Shown: positions 1-8,033, counted from the first letter of the stretch. The stretch: DNA of 64,000 bases from Streptomyces uncialis (GCF_001905345.1 NZ_LFBV01000010.1:62001-126000), one strand, 5' to 3'. Made by a program: numbers and translations. Notes: generated by a model from the sequence alone, not told the origin.

Positions 1-513
1 CGCAACCGGCAGCGCTGGCACTTCATCGTGGTCACCGACCCCGCGCGGCGGCGGCTCGTGGCCGATCTCTTCCGGCGGGCCCTGACGACCGGCGGCGGGG
101 CCCCGCCCACGGAACGGGATCTGCGGCGGATGTACGCCCACCCCGGGAGCATGGAGCGCATCTCCGACGGGTTCCGGCACCTCTACGACAACATCCACCG
201 GGTGCCGGCGTTCGTGGTGCCCGCCGTCGAGGGGCGCACCGACCGCGCCTCGGTGCTGGACCAGTCGATGACCTGGGGGTCGATCCTCCCCGCGACCTGG
301 AGTTTCATGCTGGCCGCGCGGGCGCGGGGGCTGGGCACGGTGTGGACGACCGCGCAGGGGCCGCTGGAGCGGGAGTTGGCGGGGGTGCTCGGGGTGCCGT
401 ACGAGGAGGTGATGCTGGCCGCGTTCGTTCCGCTGGCGTTCACCATCGGTACGGAGTTCCGGCCCGCGCGGCGGGTTCCCCGCGAGCAGGTTCTGCACTG
501 GGACCGCTGGTGA
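1..513 (+). CDS. Nitroreductase family protein (5' end outside window)
   Basis: The frame is open from base 1 (RNRQRWHFIVVTD...) and stops at 511-513, so the N-terminus lies upstream. The segment RNRQRWHFIVV fits the early strand of the FMN-dependent nitroreductase fold, and the later stretch WGSILPATWSFMLAARARGL followed by GTVWTT fits the conserved central helix and strand of that family. These enzymes are cytoplasmic flavoproteins that use NAD(P)H to reduce nitro compounds or quinones. The C-terminal part (EVMLAAFVPLAFTIG) is also family-like. The substrate cannot be told. The next gene starts about 107 bases downstream. Confidence 0.8.
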   Translation, partial: RNRQRWHFIVVTDPARRRLVADLFRRALTTGGGAPPTERDLRRMYAHPGSMERISDGFRHLYDNIHRVPAFVVPAVEGRTDRASVLDQSMTWGSILPATWSFMLAARARGLGTVWTTAQGPLERELAGVLGVPYEEVMLAAFVPLAFTIGTEFRPARRVPREQVLHWDRW

Positions 514-620
514 GTGAGCGCGGCGGCTCTGTAAAGGAACTTTGACACCCTGGACGGGCTGTTCTACTTTCGGCGATGTCAGGTTTCCTTGACATCGTTG
601 GAACGAAGAAGGGAGCAGGG

Positions 621-764
621 GTGGCGCACGAGGAGAATCGGGCCTGGATCATGGCGGGGGTCGCCGCCCTCGCGCACGCGACGCACCTCGCGTGCGCCCT
701 GTCGGCGGTCCTCGGCCCGGTCACCCAAAGCGCCGCTCGCCGCAGGGGGTTGTCGGCATGGTGA
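621..764 (+). pseudogene. Internally deleted DUF2178-like membrane protein (about 47 aa)
   Basis: A GTG at 621 follows AGGGAGCAGGG and opens a short frame whose TGA at 762-764 overlaps the ATG (758) of the next regulator. The N-terminal residues (AHEENRAWIMAGVAALA) and the C-terminal residues (LSAVLGPVTQSAARRRG, then LSAW) match my memory of the two ends of a multi-spanning Streptomyces membrane protein of about 150 residues that normally precedes this kind of XRE regulator. The central membrane segments are missing, apparently by an in-frame deletion. An ATG at 576 in the same frame is an alternative start without a clear ribosome site. It may still be translated and couple translation to the regulator. 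The full-length comparison is from memory. Confidence 0.55.
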
Positions 765-1030
765 GGCCGACCAGGGTCACCAACATCGTCCGGCTCCGGC
801 GGCTCGAACACGGACTGATGACCCAGGCGGAACTCGCCCGCCGCCTCGGGGTCACCCGGCAGACCGTCATCGCCATCGAGCAGGGCCGGCACTCCCCCTC
901 CCTGGAGATGGCCTTCCAGATCTCCCGCGTCCTCGGCGTTCCCCTGGAGGATCTCTTCCAGTACGCCGACACGAACCCCGACACGAACCCGGACATGAAC
1001 CCCGACGACGCGTGGCCCGCCGGCCTTTGA
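758..1030 (+). CDS. XRE-family helix-turn-helix regulator
   Basis: A 90-residue cytoplasmic DNA-binding protein. Residues about 22-60 form a Cro/CI-type helix-turn-helix (MTQAELARRLGVTRQTVIAI, then EQGRHSPSLEMAF), followed by VLGVPLEDLFQY, the signature of the small YozG-like subgroup. ATG 758 overlaps the stop of the preceding membrane-protein relic (ATGGTGA), so the two are translationally coupled. The tail TNPDTNPDMNPDD is a short degenerate repeat. In related genomes this regulator is paired with an intact membrane protein, probably to sense membrane state. Here the partner is reduced to its ends, so the regulator may be unpaired. Confidence 0.85.
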   Translation: MVRPTRVTNIVRLRRLEHGLMTQAELARRLGVTRQTVIAIEQGRHSPSLEMAFQISRVLGVPLEDLFQYADTNPDTNPDMNPDDAWPAGL

Positions 1031-1053
1031 CGCACCGACCTTTGACGCACCGA
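1024..1053 (+). repeat. 15-bp tandem duplication across the regulator's stop codon
   Basis: CCTTTGACGCACCGA occurs twice in direct tandem (1024-1038 and 1039-1053). The first copy holds the TGA stop of the XRE regulator, which suggests slippage or a deletion scar at the gene end. A third degenerate echo (CGCACCGATAC) follows. Confidence 0.8.
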
Positions 1054-1100
1054 CACATTCGCACCGATACATGGCGCGACGGCGCGTCAGGGGACAGCTC

Positions 1101-1154
1101 ATGAGGGCGATCGTCCAGGACCGGTACGGCGGCACGGACGTCCTGCTGGTGTGA
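1101..1154 (+). pseudogene. N-terminal stub of a zinc-type alcohol dehydrogenase/quinone oxidoreductase
   Basis: ATG at 1101, after GGGGACAGCTC, opens a 17-codon frame MRAIVQDRYGGTDVLLV that stops at 1152-1154. This is the typical first strand of medium-chain NAD(P)-dependent alcohol dehydrogenases and quinone oxidoreductases (M+AIV.D.YG..DVL), which usually run to about 320 residues. Nothing downstream continues the family, so only the start is left. Such a dehydrogenase gene commonly follows the membrane protein/XRE pair in Streptomyces (from memory), which fits a decayed three-gene locus. Confidence 0.5.
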
Positions 1155-1184
1155 GACGGCCCGGAGCGGCGTCTGTCCGTGCAC

Positions 1185-1190
1185 TACCGT
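1185..1190 (+). promoter_or_regulatory. Predicted -10 box of a leaderless response-regulator transcript
   Basis: TACCGT ends 7 bases before ATG 1198, so the transcript would start at the start codon. No convincing -35 box is visible. Confidence 0.4.
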
Positions 1191-1197
1191 TGCCGCA

Positions 1198-1911
1198 ATG
1201 CATCACCGGGGGCGGGAGGCATCCTTGGGCGCGCGCATCCTTGTCGCCGAGGACGATGTGAAGCAGGCCCGGCTGTTCCGGGTCTATCTGGAGCAGGACG
1301 GTCATGCCGTCCATGTGGTGGGGGACGGCCGGGCCGCCCTCGACAAGGCCCGTACGGCCCGGCCCGACCTCGTGGTCCTCGATGTGATGCTGCCGCTGGT
1401 CGACGGCCTCGACGTGTGCCGCATCCTGCGCACCGAGTCCGAGGTGCCGATCCTGCTGGTCACCGCGCGGACCACCGAGGAGGACATCCTGCTCGGCCTG
1501 GACCTGGGCGCCGACGACTATCTCACCAAGCCGTGCAGTCCGCGTGAACTGGCCGCCCGGGTCAGGGCGTTGCTGCGCCGGTCCAGATCCACCGGCGAGG
1601 CGGCCCCGGCCGTGCTCAGGGTCGGCGGGATGGAGGTGGACACCGCGCGGTTCGAGGTGCGCGTCGAGGGCCGGACGGTCACTCTCACGTCCAAGGAGTT
1701 CGGCATCCTAGAAGCGCTCGCCCGCGAACCGGGCAGGGTCTTCACCCGGGGGCAGATCATCGAGCGGGCCTTCGGCTTCGACCACGACGTCCTCGAACGC
1801 ACCGTCGACGCGCATGTGATGAACCTGCGGAGGAAGCTGGAGCACGACCCGGCACGGCCCAGCCGGCTGGAGACCGTGTACGGCCGGGGCTACCGGCTCA
1901 CCGACCTATGA
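1198..1911 (+). CDS. OmpR-family response regulator
   Basis: This 237-residue cytoplasmic regulator has a receiver domain (acidic pocket E18 D19 D20, phospho-acceptor D62 in LVVLDVML, K111 in YLTKP) and a C-terminal OmpR winged helix (residues about 135-235, LTSKEFGILEALA to TVYGRGYRL). ATG 1198 sits 7 bases after a TACCGT -10 box. A TTG at 1225, 5 bases after GGCGGGAGG, is an alternative start that gives the more usual N-terminus GARILVAEDD. Its stop overlaps the histidine kinase start by 4 bases. The pair converges on the ABC operon 3702-7715, which is the likely target; a direct repeat with 11-bp period lies upstream of that operon (7840-7862). Confidence 0.93.
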   Translation: MHHRGREASLGARILVAEDDVKQARLFRVYLEQDGHAVHVVGDGRAALDKARTARPDLVVLDVMLPLVDGLDVCRILRTESEVPILLVTARTTEEDILLGLDLGADDYLTKPCSPRELAARVRALLRRSRSTGEAAPAVLRVGGMEVDTARFEVRVEGRTVTLTSKEFGILEALAREPGRVFTRGQIIERAFGFDHDVLERTVDAHVMNLRRKLEHDPARPSRLETVYGRGYRLTDL

Positions 1912-3587
1912 GCTTCCGGGTGCGGGTGCTCGCGCTGCTGATGCTCGTCGCGGTCGCGGCGACGGCGGCCACCGCGTGGCTGACGCTCCGCCAGGTCACA
2001 CGTCAGATATCGGAGTCCACGGTGTCCGACCGCCAGGACGTGGTGACCGTCGACCGGCGGCTGCGCGAGCACGCCGACCGGCACGGCACCTGGCACGGTG
2101 TGGAGAAGGTCGTCCGGTCGCTGACGGAGAGCACCGGTCAGCGCATCCGCGTCCAGGACGAGACCGGCGAGTTCACCATCGACTCGGACGCCCTGGGCGG
2201 GCGCACACCCCGGCCGGTGGGCGCGGCCCCGCCGTTCCTGATCGAACCCCGGCCGCAGGCGGGTGTGTTCCCGGGGCCCGGGACGGTGCCCACGCCGCTG
2301 ACGAAGGCCACCCTCCTGTCGATCGTCGACTACCGCGCATCGGTGCGGTTCGCCGAGTGCCTGGCACTGGCCGGGATCACCCCGTCCGTCCACCGTGACC
2401 GGATGAACGTCCCGGTGTACCGGGGGCCCGGCGGCCGGACCCGGGCCGGGGGCTGTGCGCTGCCGAGGGTGACGGACGCCGAGCACGAGCGTGCCGTGGC
2501 CGGGGCCCAGGACTGCGCGGCCGTCTCCCACGACCTCGCCATGGCCTGCGCCAGCCGGGCCTTCGCCCTCCAGACGGTGGATGTGGGGCCGCAGCCGCTG
2601 CGGGCGAGCCTCGGGGCGCTGGACGACACGGGGCTCACCGTGGCGAGCCGTCCGGCGGTGCTGGTCGCGCTGGGGGTCGGTGGTGCGGCGGTGCTCGGGG
2701 CGCTGCTGCTGAGCCGGGCCGTGCTGCGGCCGGTCAAGGATCTGACGGCGGCCTCGCGCGGGCTCGCCGAGGGGGATCTGGCCCGCCGGGTGCCCGCGTC
2801 GGGCGGCGACGAGATCGGGGAACTGGGCCGGTCGTTCAACCGGATGGCCGACGCGCTGGCCGCCGGTGAGGAGCGCCAGCGGCGGCTCATCGGGGACATC
2901 GCCCATGAACTGCGCACCCCGCTGGGCAATCTGCGGGGCTATCTGGAGGCGATGCAGGACGGGTACGTCGAGCCGACCCCGGAGCTGCTGGCCTCGCTGC
3001 ACGAGGAGGCGATGCTGCAACAGCGCATCGTGGACGACCTCCAGGACCTGGCGCTCGCCGAGGCGGGCGCGCTGACGTACCACCGGACGGAACTCGACGC
3101 CCGCGATCTCCTCGACGCCTGCGCCACCGCGCACCGCGCCCTCGCCGACGGGGCGGGCGTCGCCCTGGCCGTCGTCCCCCATCCACTGCCCGTCCTGGTG
3201 CACGGCGACCCCGCACGGCTGCGGCAGGCGCTGTCGAACCTGGTCGGCAACGCCGTACGGCACACGGAGGCCGGGGGCCGCGTCACCCTGGCGGTGGCCG
3301 ACCGGGGCACGGGCCGGACCGCCCGTACCGCCGAGGCCGCGCTGACGGTCCGGGACACCGGCAGCGGCATCCCGGCCGACCAGCTCCCGTATCTGTTCGA
3401 CCGCTTCTGGCGGGCGGACGGCGCCCGGGGCCGGGCCACCGGCGGCAGCGGGCTCGGGCTGCCGATCGCCCGGCAGATCGTCGACGACCACGGGGGACGC
3501 CTCGAGGTGAGCAGCGAGGTGGGTACGGGGACGGTGTTCACGGTGACGCTGCCCGTACCGAAGGGCCTTACGGGCGGGGGCACTTGA
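1908..3587 (+). CDS. Membrane sensor histidine kinase
   Basis: 559 residues. There is an N-terminal membrane segment (residues about 4-25), a long extracytoplasmic sensor region (about 30-240) with several cysteines, a second membrane helix (VLVALGVGGAAVLGALLLS), a HAMP linker (PVKDLTAASRGLAEGDLARR), a HisKA domain with H333 in DIAHELRTPLGNL, and an HATPase domain with N (SNLVGNAVRH), G1 (VRDTGSGIP), F (YLFDRFWR) and G2 (GGSGLGLPIA) boxes. It is co-translated with the upstream OmpR regulator (ATGA overlap). It probably senses an envelope or drug stress and controls the adjacent MacB-like exporter; the signal is unknown. Confidence 0.93.
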   Translation: MSFRVRVLALLMLVAVAATAATAWLTLRQVTRQISESTVSDRQDVVTVDRRLREHADRHGTWHGVEKVVRSLTESTGQRIRVQDETGEFTIDSDALGGRTPRPVGAAPPFLIEPRPQAGVFPGPGTVPTPLTKATLLSIVDYRASVRFAECLALAGITPSVHRDRMNVPVYRGPGGRTRAGGCALPRVTDAEHERAVAGAQDCAAVSHDLAMACASRAFALQTVDVGPQPLRASLGALDDTGLTVASRPAVLVALGVGGAAVLGALLLSRAVLRPVKDLTAASRGLAEGDLARRVPASGGDEIGELGRSFNRMADALAAGEERQRRLIGDIAHELRTPLGNLRGYLEAMQDGYVEPTPELLASLHEEAMLQQRIVDDLQDLALAEAGALTYHRTELDARDLLDACATAHRALADGAGVALAVVPHPLPVLVHGDPARLRQALSNLVGNAVRHTEAGGRVTLAVADRGTGRTARTAEAALTVRDTGSGIPADQLPYLFDRFWRADGARGRATGGSGLGLPIARQIVDDHGGRLEVSSEVGTGTVFTVTLPVPKGLTGGGT

Positions 3588-3701
3588 TGCCGCCACCGGC
3601 CGGTGTCCGGCCGCCACCCGACGTGACGCCGGGAACGCACCACGGCGACGCGCGCCGGCCCGCCCTGCCCCCGGTCGGCCGCCGTCCCAGGTCCCGCCGT
3701 C

Positions 3702-4973
3702 TCAGGTGCCCGCGAGGGCGTCCGTGGGGGCCAGGCGGCTGGCGCGGACCGCCGGGTAGAGCCCGGCCAGCGCCCCGATGAGCAGCGTCGAACCGGTGCC
3801 CGCCGCCGATGCCCAGGGCGGCACCACCACCGGCCATTCCCGCAGCACCGCGTACCCGCCGGTGATCAGGGTCCCGAGCACCGTCCCGGCGATCCCGCCG
3901 AGCACGGACAGCAGCAGCGACTCCGTCACGAACTGGGTGCGGATCTGGCCCCGGGTCGCCCCGAGCGCCCGCCGCAGCCCGATCTCGGACCGGCGTTCCA
4001 GTACCGAGATGACCATGGTGTTGCCCACCCCGACCCCGCCCACCAGCAGGGCGACCCCGCCGAGGCCCAGCAGCAGCCCGTTCAGCGCGGATTCGGTGGC
4101 GTCCCGGGCGGCGAGCGCGTCGGAGGGCCGGGAGATCAGCACCCCGGACGGCTTCGCGGGGTTGGCGGCGGCGGCGACCACCGCGCGGACCCCGGCCACC
4201 TGACGGTCGTCGGCCCGGATGTAGACGGTCGTGGGTCTGCCGTCATGGTCCAGGACCTTCTCGGCGGCCGGGACGCCGACGAGGGCGGACCGGTCGAGTT
4301 CGGGGGCCAGCGGCACCGGGTCCAGCACCCCGATCAGCGAGAACCACCGGCCGCCCAGCCACAGCCGGGTGCCGGGTGCTGCCACGTCGAGCCGCCGGGC
4401 GGCCTGTGCCCCGAGCACCACCGCCGGGGCGCCCTCGGTCGCCTCGTCCAGCCACCGGCCGCCCCGTACGGACGCGCCGACCGCCGGGAGCAGCCCGGGG
4501 GACGCGGCGACGACGTCGATGCCACCGGTGCGGCCGACCGGGATGTCCTGGTTGCGGTACACCCGGGCCTCGGTCAGACCCGTCGACTCGGCCCGCAGCA
4601 CCGGAGGGAGTCGGCGCACCATGGCGACGGCCTCCTCGGGCAGCGGGGTCCTCTGCTCACCGCCCTGCGGCGGGGCCGGTTCGACGCGCAGCAGATTGGT
4701 GCCGAGCCGGTCGAGCCTGCGGTCCACCTCGGCCTGGCCCGATGCCGAGATCCCGACGACGGCGATCATCGCGGCGACCCCGATCGCGACGCCCAGCGCG
4801 GACAGGAAGACCCGCAGGGGGCGGGTACGCAGCCCGGTGCCGCCGAGCCGGACGAGGTCCCGCGGCCCGAGCCGGGCGGGCCGCAGCGTCCCGCCCTTCC
4901 CCCTGTCCCTGTCCCTGTCCTTGTCCCTGCCGCTGTTCCCGGGTCCGCCCCGGCTTCCGCGCCGGCCGCTCAC
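3702..4973 (-). CDS. MacB-like ABC exporter permease (FtsX family)
   Basis: The 423-residue protein has the MacB topology: an N-terminal membrane helix after a basic tail (VFLSALGVAIGVAAMIAVVG), an extracytoplasmic MacB_PCD domain (about 75-270), and three C-terminal helices with the FtsX core (ERRSEIGLRRALGATRGQI). The N-terminal linker encodes alternating Asp-Arg (KDRDRDRG), reflecting a CCCTGT microsatellite in the DNA, an odd low-complexity addition. It is the last gene of the operon lipoprotein, adaptor, ATPase, permease, and overlaps the ATPase gene by 4 bases. It forms the membrane channel or mechanotransmission unit of a tripartite-like exporter. Confidence 0.92.
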   Translation of the reverse strand: MSGRRGSRGGPGNSGRDKDRDRDRGKGGTLRPARLGPRDLVRLGGTGLRTRPLRVFLSALGVAIGVAAMIAVVGISASGQAEVDRRLDRLGTNLLRVEPAPPQGGEQRTPLPEEAVAMVRRLPPVLRAESTGLTEARVYRNQDIPVGRTGGIDVVAASPGLLPAVGASVRGGRWLDEATEGAPAVVLGAQAARRLDVAAPGTRLWLGGRWFSLIGVLDPVPLAPELDRSALVGVPAAEKVLDHDGRPTTVYIRADDRQVAGVRAVVAAAANPAKPSGVLISRPSDALAARDATESALNGLLLGLGGVALLVGGVGVGNTMVISVLERRSEIGLRRALGATRGQIRTQFVTESLLLSVLGGIAGTVLGTLITGGYAVLREWPVVVPPWASAAGTGSTLLIGALAGLYPAVRASRLAPTDALAGT

Positions 4974-5710
4974 CGTCCGGCCTCCGCGCGCGCCCCGGTG
5001 GTGGGTATCCCGGCCGACGCCGGTCCCGGTGGAGGTGGTGGGCCCGTGTCGGTGGTCATCCGGCCGTCCTTCATCTCGATCCGCCGGGGCAGCGACGCGG
5101 CGATCTCGCGGTCATGGGTGATGACGACGACGGTGGTGCCCGACGCGTGCAGTTCCCGCAGCAGTTCCAGTACGGCCGTGCCCGACGCCGAGTCGAGGTT
5201 GCCGGTGGGCTCGTCGGCGAGCAGCAGCGCCGGACCGCCGACCACCGCGCGGGCGACCGCCGCCCGCTGGCGTTCACCGCCGGACAGCTGATGCGGGAGA
5301 TGGCCGATGCGCGCGGCCAGCCCCACCCGGGTCAGCACCTCCTCGGCCTCGTCACGGCGGCGGCGCAGCGACACCCCCGCGTACAGCAGCCCGTCCGCGA
5401 CGGCGTCCAGGACCGGGACGCCGACCGCCAGATGGAACTGCTGGAAGACGAAGCCGATCCGGCGGGCCCGCAGCGCGGAGACCTCCCGGTCGGACAGCGC
5501 GGCCGTGTCATGGCCGTCGACGAGGACGCGGCCCGTGGTGGGCCGGTCCAGGGTGCCCATCAGATTCAGCAGACTGGACTTGCCGGAGCCCGAGGGGCCG
5601 ACGACGGCGACCAGTTCACCCCGTCCCAGGGTCAGATCGACGTCCTCGACGGCGCGTACCCCGCCGGGATACGTCTTCGAGACATGGTCGAACCGTACGA
5701 CGGCCGTCAC
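4970..5710 (-). CDS. MacB-like ABC exporter ATPase
   Basis: 246 residues. Walker A GPSGSGKSS (about 36-44), Q-loop (FQQFH), signature LSGGERQRAAVARA, Walker B LLLADEPT and the H-loop ITHD are all intact, as expected of the LolD/MacB class. The opening FDHVSKTYPGGVRAVEDVDL is typical of the group. It powers the permease encoded just downstream (4-base overlap) and follows the adaptor gene (4-base overlap), so the subunits are co-translated. The Pro/Gly-rich C-terminal tail (about 25 residues) is a non-conserved extension. Confidence 0.95.
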   Translation of the reverse strand: MTAVVRFDHVSKTYPGGVRAVEDVDLTLGRGELVAVVGPSGSGKSSLLNLMGTLDRPTTGRVLVDGHDTAALSDREVSALRARRIGFVFQQFHLAVGVPVLDAVADGLLYAGVSLRRRRDEAEEVLTRVGLAARIGHLPHQLSGGERQRAAVARAVVGGPALLLADEPTGNLDSASGTAVLELLRELHASGTTVVVITHDREIAASLPRRIEMKDGRMTTDTGPPPPPGPASAGIPTTGARAEAGR

Positions 5711-7089
5711 TCGGGGACCCTCACCTTCATACCCGCGCGGACCCCCCGGCCGCTGACCTCGACCATGCCCTCGGCGAACAGCCCGGTGCGCACGGCGACG
5801 AACCCGCCCTCCGCGCCCGCGCGTTCCAGCCCGTGGCCGCCCTCCGCGAGGGCGACCAGCGCGGCCACGGGGACCGCCAGCACACCCGCCTTCCGGTCGC
5901 TCACATAGCGCACGGTGACCGGCGCGCTCTCGGTCCGGCCGATCGCGCTCTGGTCCAGCAGCCGGATGGTGACGGTGAAGGTCGCGTCCTGCGCGCCTTC
6001 CGCCTTCCCGCCGCCTTCGGGGTCCGCGCCCTCGGCGGACCGCATCTCACGGCTCACCGACCGCACCCGGCCCTCGACCGGTTCGCCGCCGGGCACCTCC
6101 ACCGTGACCCGGGTGCCCCGGACGGCCCAGGCGCCGTCCTGCGCGGACGCCTCGACGGTGACCCGGCGTTCGCCGCCGGTGTAGCCGAGGGCCTCGGGGG
6201 ACGCCTGGGCGCCGACCCGGACGGCCACCCGGCCGACCGTGATCCGTCCGGAGGTGTAGACGACATCGCCCACCGCGATCCGGCCCGTCTCGGGGACGCC
6301 CAGGTGCTTCTGCCAGCGTTTCACCGCGGCGGCGGTCTTCGCGGTGTAGCGGTCGTCGACCGTGAAGTCGATGTATCCGAGGGCAGCGAGATTGGTCTCG
6401 AACTGCCGGACGTCCATACCCGTGCTGCCCGTCGCGGCTCCCGCGGGCGCGTCCCCGACGGAGGTGTCCCGGTCCCCACCCGTCGTCCCGGCAGAGCCTT
6501 CCGTCCCGTTCCCCGCGCCCTTCGCGTCGTCCGTGCCCTCCGCGCTCTCCGCGCCGGAGGTTCCGGAGGGCGCGGCCGTGCCGCCCGTCTCCCCGGAACC
6601 GGCCGCGTCCGGGGTTCCCGTGTCCCCGGGGCCGAGATCCCGGTACATCGGCAGCGCGCCGTACAGCAGCGTCACCGGGCGGTCGTCGACGCGCAGCACG
6701 GTCGCGCCACGCGTGATCCGGTCGCCCTGTTCCGGGAGCCAGGTCACGGTCCCCTCCGCCTTGACCGGGAGCAGGATCTCCGGCCCGTGCCCCAGCGTCC
6801 CGTCCACGGCGGTCTGGTCGACCAGGGTGCGGCGGGTGACCTCCACCGAGGTCCCGCCCCGGCCCCCCGAGGGTGGGTCCTCGTCGCCGCCCGGGTCGAG
6901 ACCGATGGCGCCGCCGACCGCGACCGCGGCGACGGCGACGGCCACCCCGATCAGCAGCGGGCCGCGCCGCCCGCGCGGGACGACCCTTCTGCGCCGGGAT
7001 ACGGAGTCCGTGCGGAGGTCCGACCCCGGTTCGGGGTCCGGGCCCGGTTGACGGCCGTGGGTGCCCCCGCCTGTGTCCGTCGCGCTCAT
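5707..7089 (-). CDS. Exporter adaptor (HlyD/MacA-like) with peptidoglycan-binding domain
   Basis: 460 residues with one N-terminal membrane anchor (PLLIGVAVAVAAVAVGGAIG, about 46-65) and the rest outside the membrane. A lipoyl-like hairpin half-motif (LPVKAEGTVTWLPEQGDRIT) and a PG_binding_1 module (VRQFETNLAALGYIDFTVDD, TAAAVKRWQKHLGVPETG) are visible, followed by a beta-barrel region and C-terminal HlyD-like strand (VLAVPVAALVAL). About 75 Gly/Ser/Thr/Ala-rich residues are inserted between MYRDLGPGD and the peptidoglycan-binding module, a low-complexity expansion. It probably links the ABC permease to the cell wall. Overlaps both neighbours by 4 bases. Confidence 0.88.
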   Translation of the reverse strand: MSATDTGGGTHGRQPGPDPEPGSDLRTDSVSRRRRVVPRGRRGPLLIGVAVAVAAVAVGGAIGLDPGGDEDPPSGGRGGTSVEVTRRTLVDQTAVDGTLGHGPEILLPVKAEGTVTWLPEQGDRITRGATVLRVDDRPVTLLYGALPMYRDLGPGDTGTPDAAGSGETGGTAAPSGTSGAESAEGTDDAKGAGNGTEGSAGTTGGDRDTSVGDAPAGAATGSTGMDVRQFETNLAALGYIDFTVDDRYTAKTAAAVKRWQKHLGVPETGRIAVGDVVYTSGRITVGRVAVRVGAQASPEALGYTGGERRVTVEASAQDGAWAVRGTRVTVEVPGGEPVEGRVRSVSREMRSAEGADPEGGGKAEGAQDATFTVTIRLLDQSAIGRTESAPVTVRYVSDRKAGVLAVPVAALVALAEGGHGLERAGAEGGFVAVRTGLFAEGMVEVSGRGVRAGMKVRVPE

Positions 7090-7715
7090 CCCTTGCGCTC
7101 GCTGGGCGGTATCGTCGGGTTGCCGAGGATCGGTTCACAGATCCGGGACGCCCGCTTGGCGCCCGAGGTGTTCTGATCCCACTCCTGTGACACCTCGGTC
7201 CCCTCGGCGTCGATCTCGGGGAAGTCCGGCGAGCCCTGCTCCTGCATGCACCTGGAGTACTCCTGCCTCTTCTTGATCTCCTTGGCGCTCAGCTTCGGGG
7301 CGTTACGGCGCTCCAGTTCCTCGGGCACCGGCTTGCTGTGCTTCTCACAAGCCTTATGGGCAGCGGTGAACTTGGGGTCCGTCTTCGCCTTCCGGCCGTC
7401 CCCCTCGAACTCGGTCCGCCCCTTGGAGTCCGGGTCCGTGTACGGGAAGCCCTCCTTCCTCATGCACTTCGCCCACACACCGACCGACTCGATGTACTGG
7501 TCGATCTCGTTCTCCACCTCCGCCGAGGCCTTCTTGCCGCCGCCCGCCGACGGGACCTCGCTGCGCTCCGGTTCGGCTCCGCAGGCGGCCAGCGTCACCA
7601 GCAGCACGGGGACCGCGACGGCCCACCGCGTCCAGCCGGGCTCCCCGCGCCCCGGCCGCCGACGCGCCGTCCTGATCGCGCCGGACGTCCCGTGCCTGCT
7701 CGTCGTGTCCTTCAC
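7086..7715 (-). CDS. Secreted lipoprotein, first gene of exporter operon
   Basis: 209 residues. A basic N-terminus is followed by a hydrophobic stretch ending in a lipobox (VTLAACG), so Cys about 47 should be lipidated on the outer face of the membrane. The mature part is charged and lysine-rich with paired cysteines (AKCMRKEGF and SRCMQEQGSP), a repeated CM motif that recurs in lipoproteins heading MacB-like operons of actinobacteria. It may be the substrate-binding or sensing partner of the exporter. The stop overlaps the adaptor start by 4 bases. Start codon and upstream region (7716-8048) hold the operon's control signals. Confidence 0.85.
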   Translation of the reverse strand: MKDTTSRHGTSGAIRTARRRPGRGEPGWTRWAVAVPVLLVTLAACGAEPERSEVPSAGGGKKASAEVENEIDQYIESVGVWAKCMRKEGFPYTDPDSKGRTEFEGDGRKAKTDPKFTAAHKACEKHSKPVPEELERRNAPKLSAKEIKKRQEYSRCMQEQGSPDFPEIDAEGTEVSQEWDQNTSGAKRASRICEPILGNPTIPPSERKG

Positions 7716-7741
7716 CGTGTTCGGTTCCCCTCCGGGTTCAC

Positions 7742-7780
7742 GGGCGGTAGCCGGGACCGGTCATGTCCCGGCTACCGCCC
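7742..7780. promoter_or_regulatory. 16-bp inverted repeat with 7-base loop upstream of exporter operon
   Basis: GGGCGGTAGCCGGGAC (7742-7757) and its exact complement (7765-7780) flank the loop CGGTCAT. It lies 27 bases before the lipoprotein start on the minus strand, inside the probable leader or promoter. It could be an operator or a leader RNA hairpin. Confidence 0.6.
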
Positions 7781-7839
7781 TGAGCCGTCCGGCGGACGGG
7801 CCGCCCGCTCCGGACAACGCGACCGTAGGGCGGGACCCA

Positions 7840-7862
7840 TGAAGAACTGTTGAAGAACCTGT
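7840..7862. promoter_or_regulatory. Candidate OmpR-type operator (direct repeat, 11-bp period)
   Basis: On the plus strand TGAAGAACTGT is followed directly by TGAAGAACCTGT. On the minus strand this reads GTTCTTC-N4-GTTCTTC, the spacing used by PhoB/OmpR-type regulators that bind one helical turn apart. It sits about 125 bases upstream of the exporter operon and is the best candidate site for the response regulator at 1198-1911. Confidence 0.5.
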
Positions 7863-7991
7863 CCCGTGATCATGCGCTGTCCCGGCGCCCGCTCCTCCGC
7901 CGCACCGGCGCGCGCCCGGGAACGCACGCCCCCCGAACACTTCCCCTGTGCCGTGGCGGTCCCGGGAACCCGCCACCGGCCGCCGTCCGCC

Positions 7992-8033
7992 TCCCTTACG
8001 CTCCCGTGGCGCGCGCCACGGGAGCGTAAGGGA
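7992..8033. promoter_or_regulatory. Perfect 42-bp palindrome before the kinase gene
   Basis: Two 21-bp arms meet at 8012/8013 with no loop and no mismatch (left arm begins TCCCTTACGCTCCCGTGG). The palindrome ends just before the ribosome site GAGGGGAG and 15 bases before ATG 8049. No T-run follows, so it is not a standard terminator; it may be an operator or a hairpin that governs translation of the kinase. Confidence 0.8.

Noticed and set aside
4880..4930. Frameshift or contamination at the CCCTGT microsatellite in the permease start
   Set aside because: The frame stays open and the following sequence matches the family, so it is a benign low-complexity N-terminus.
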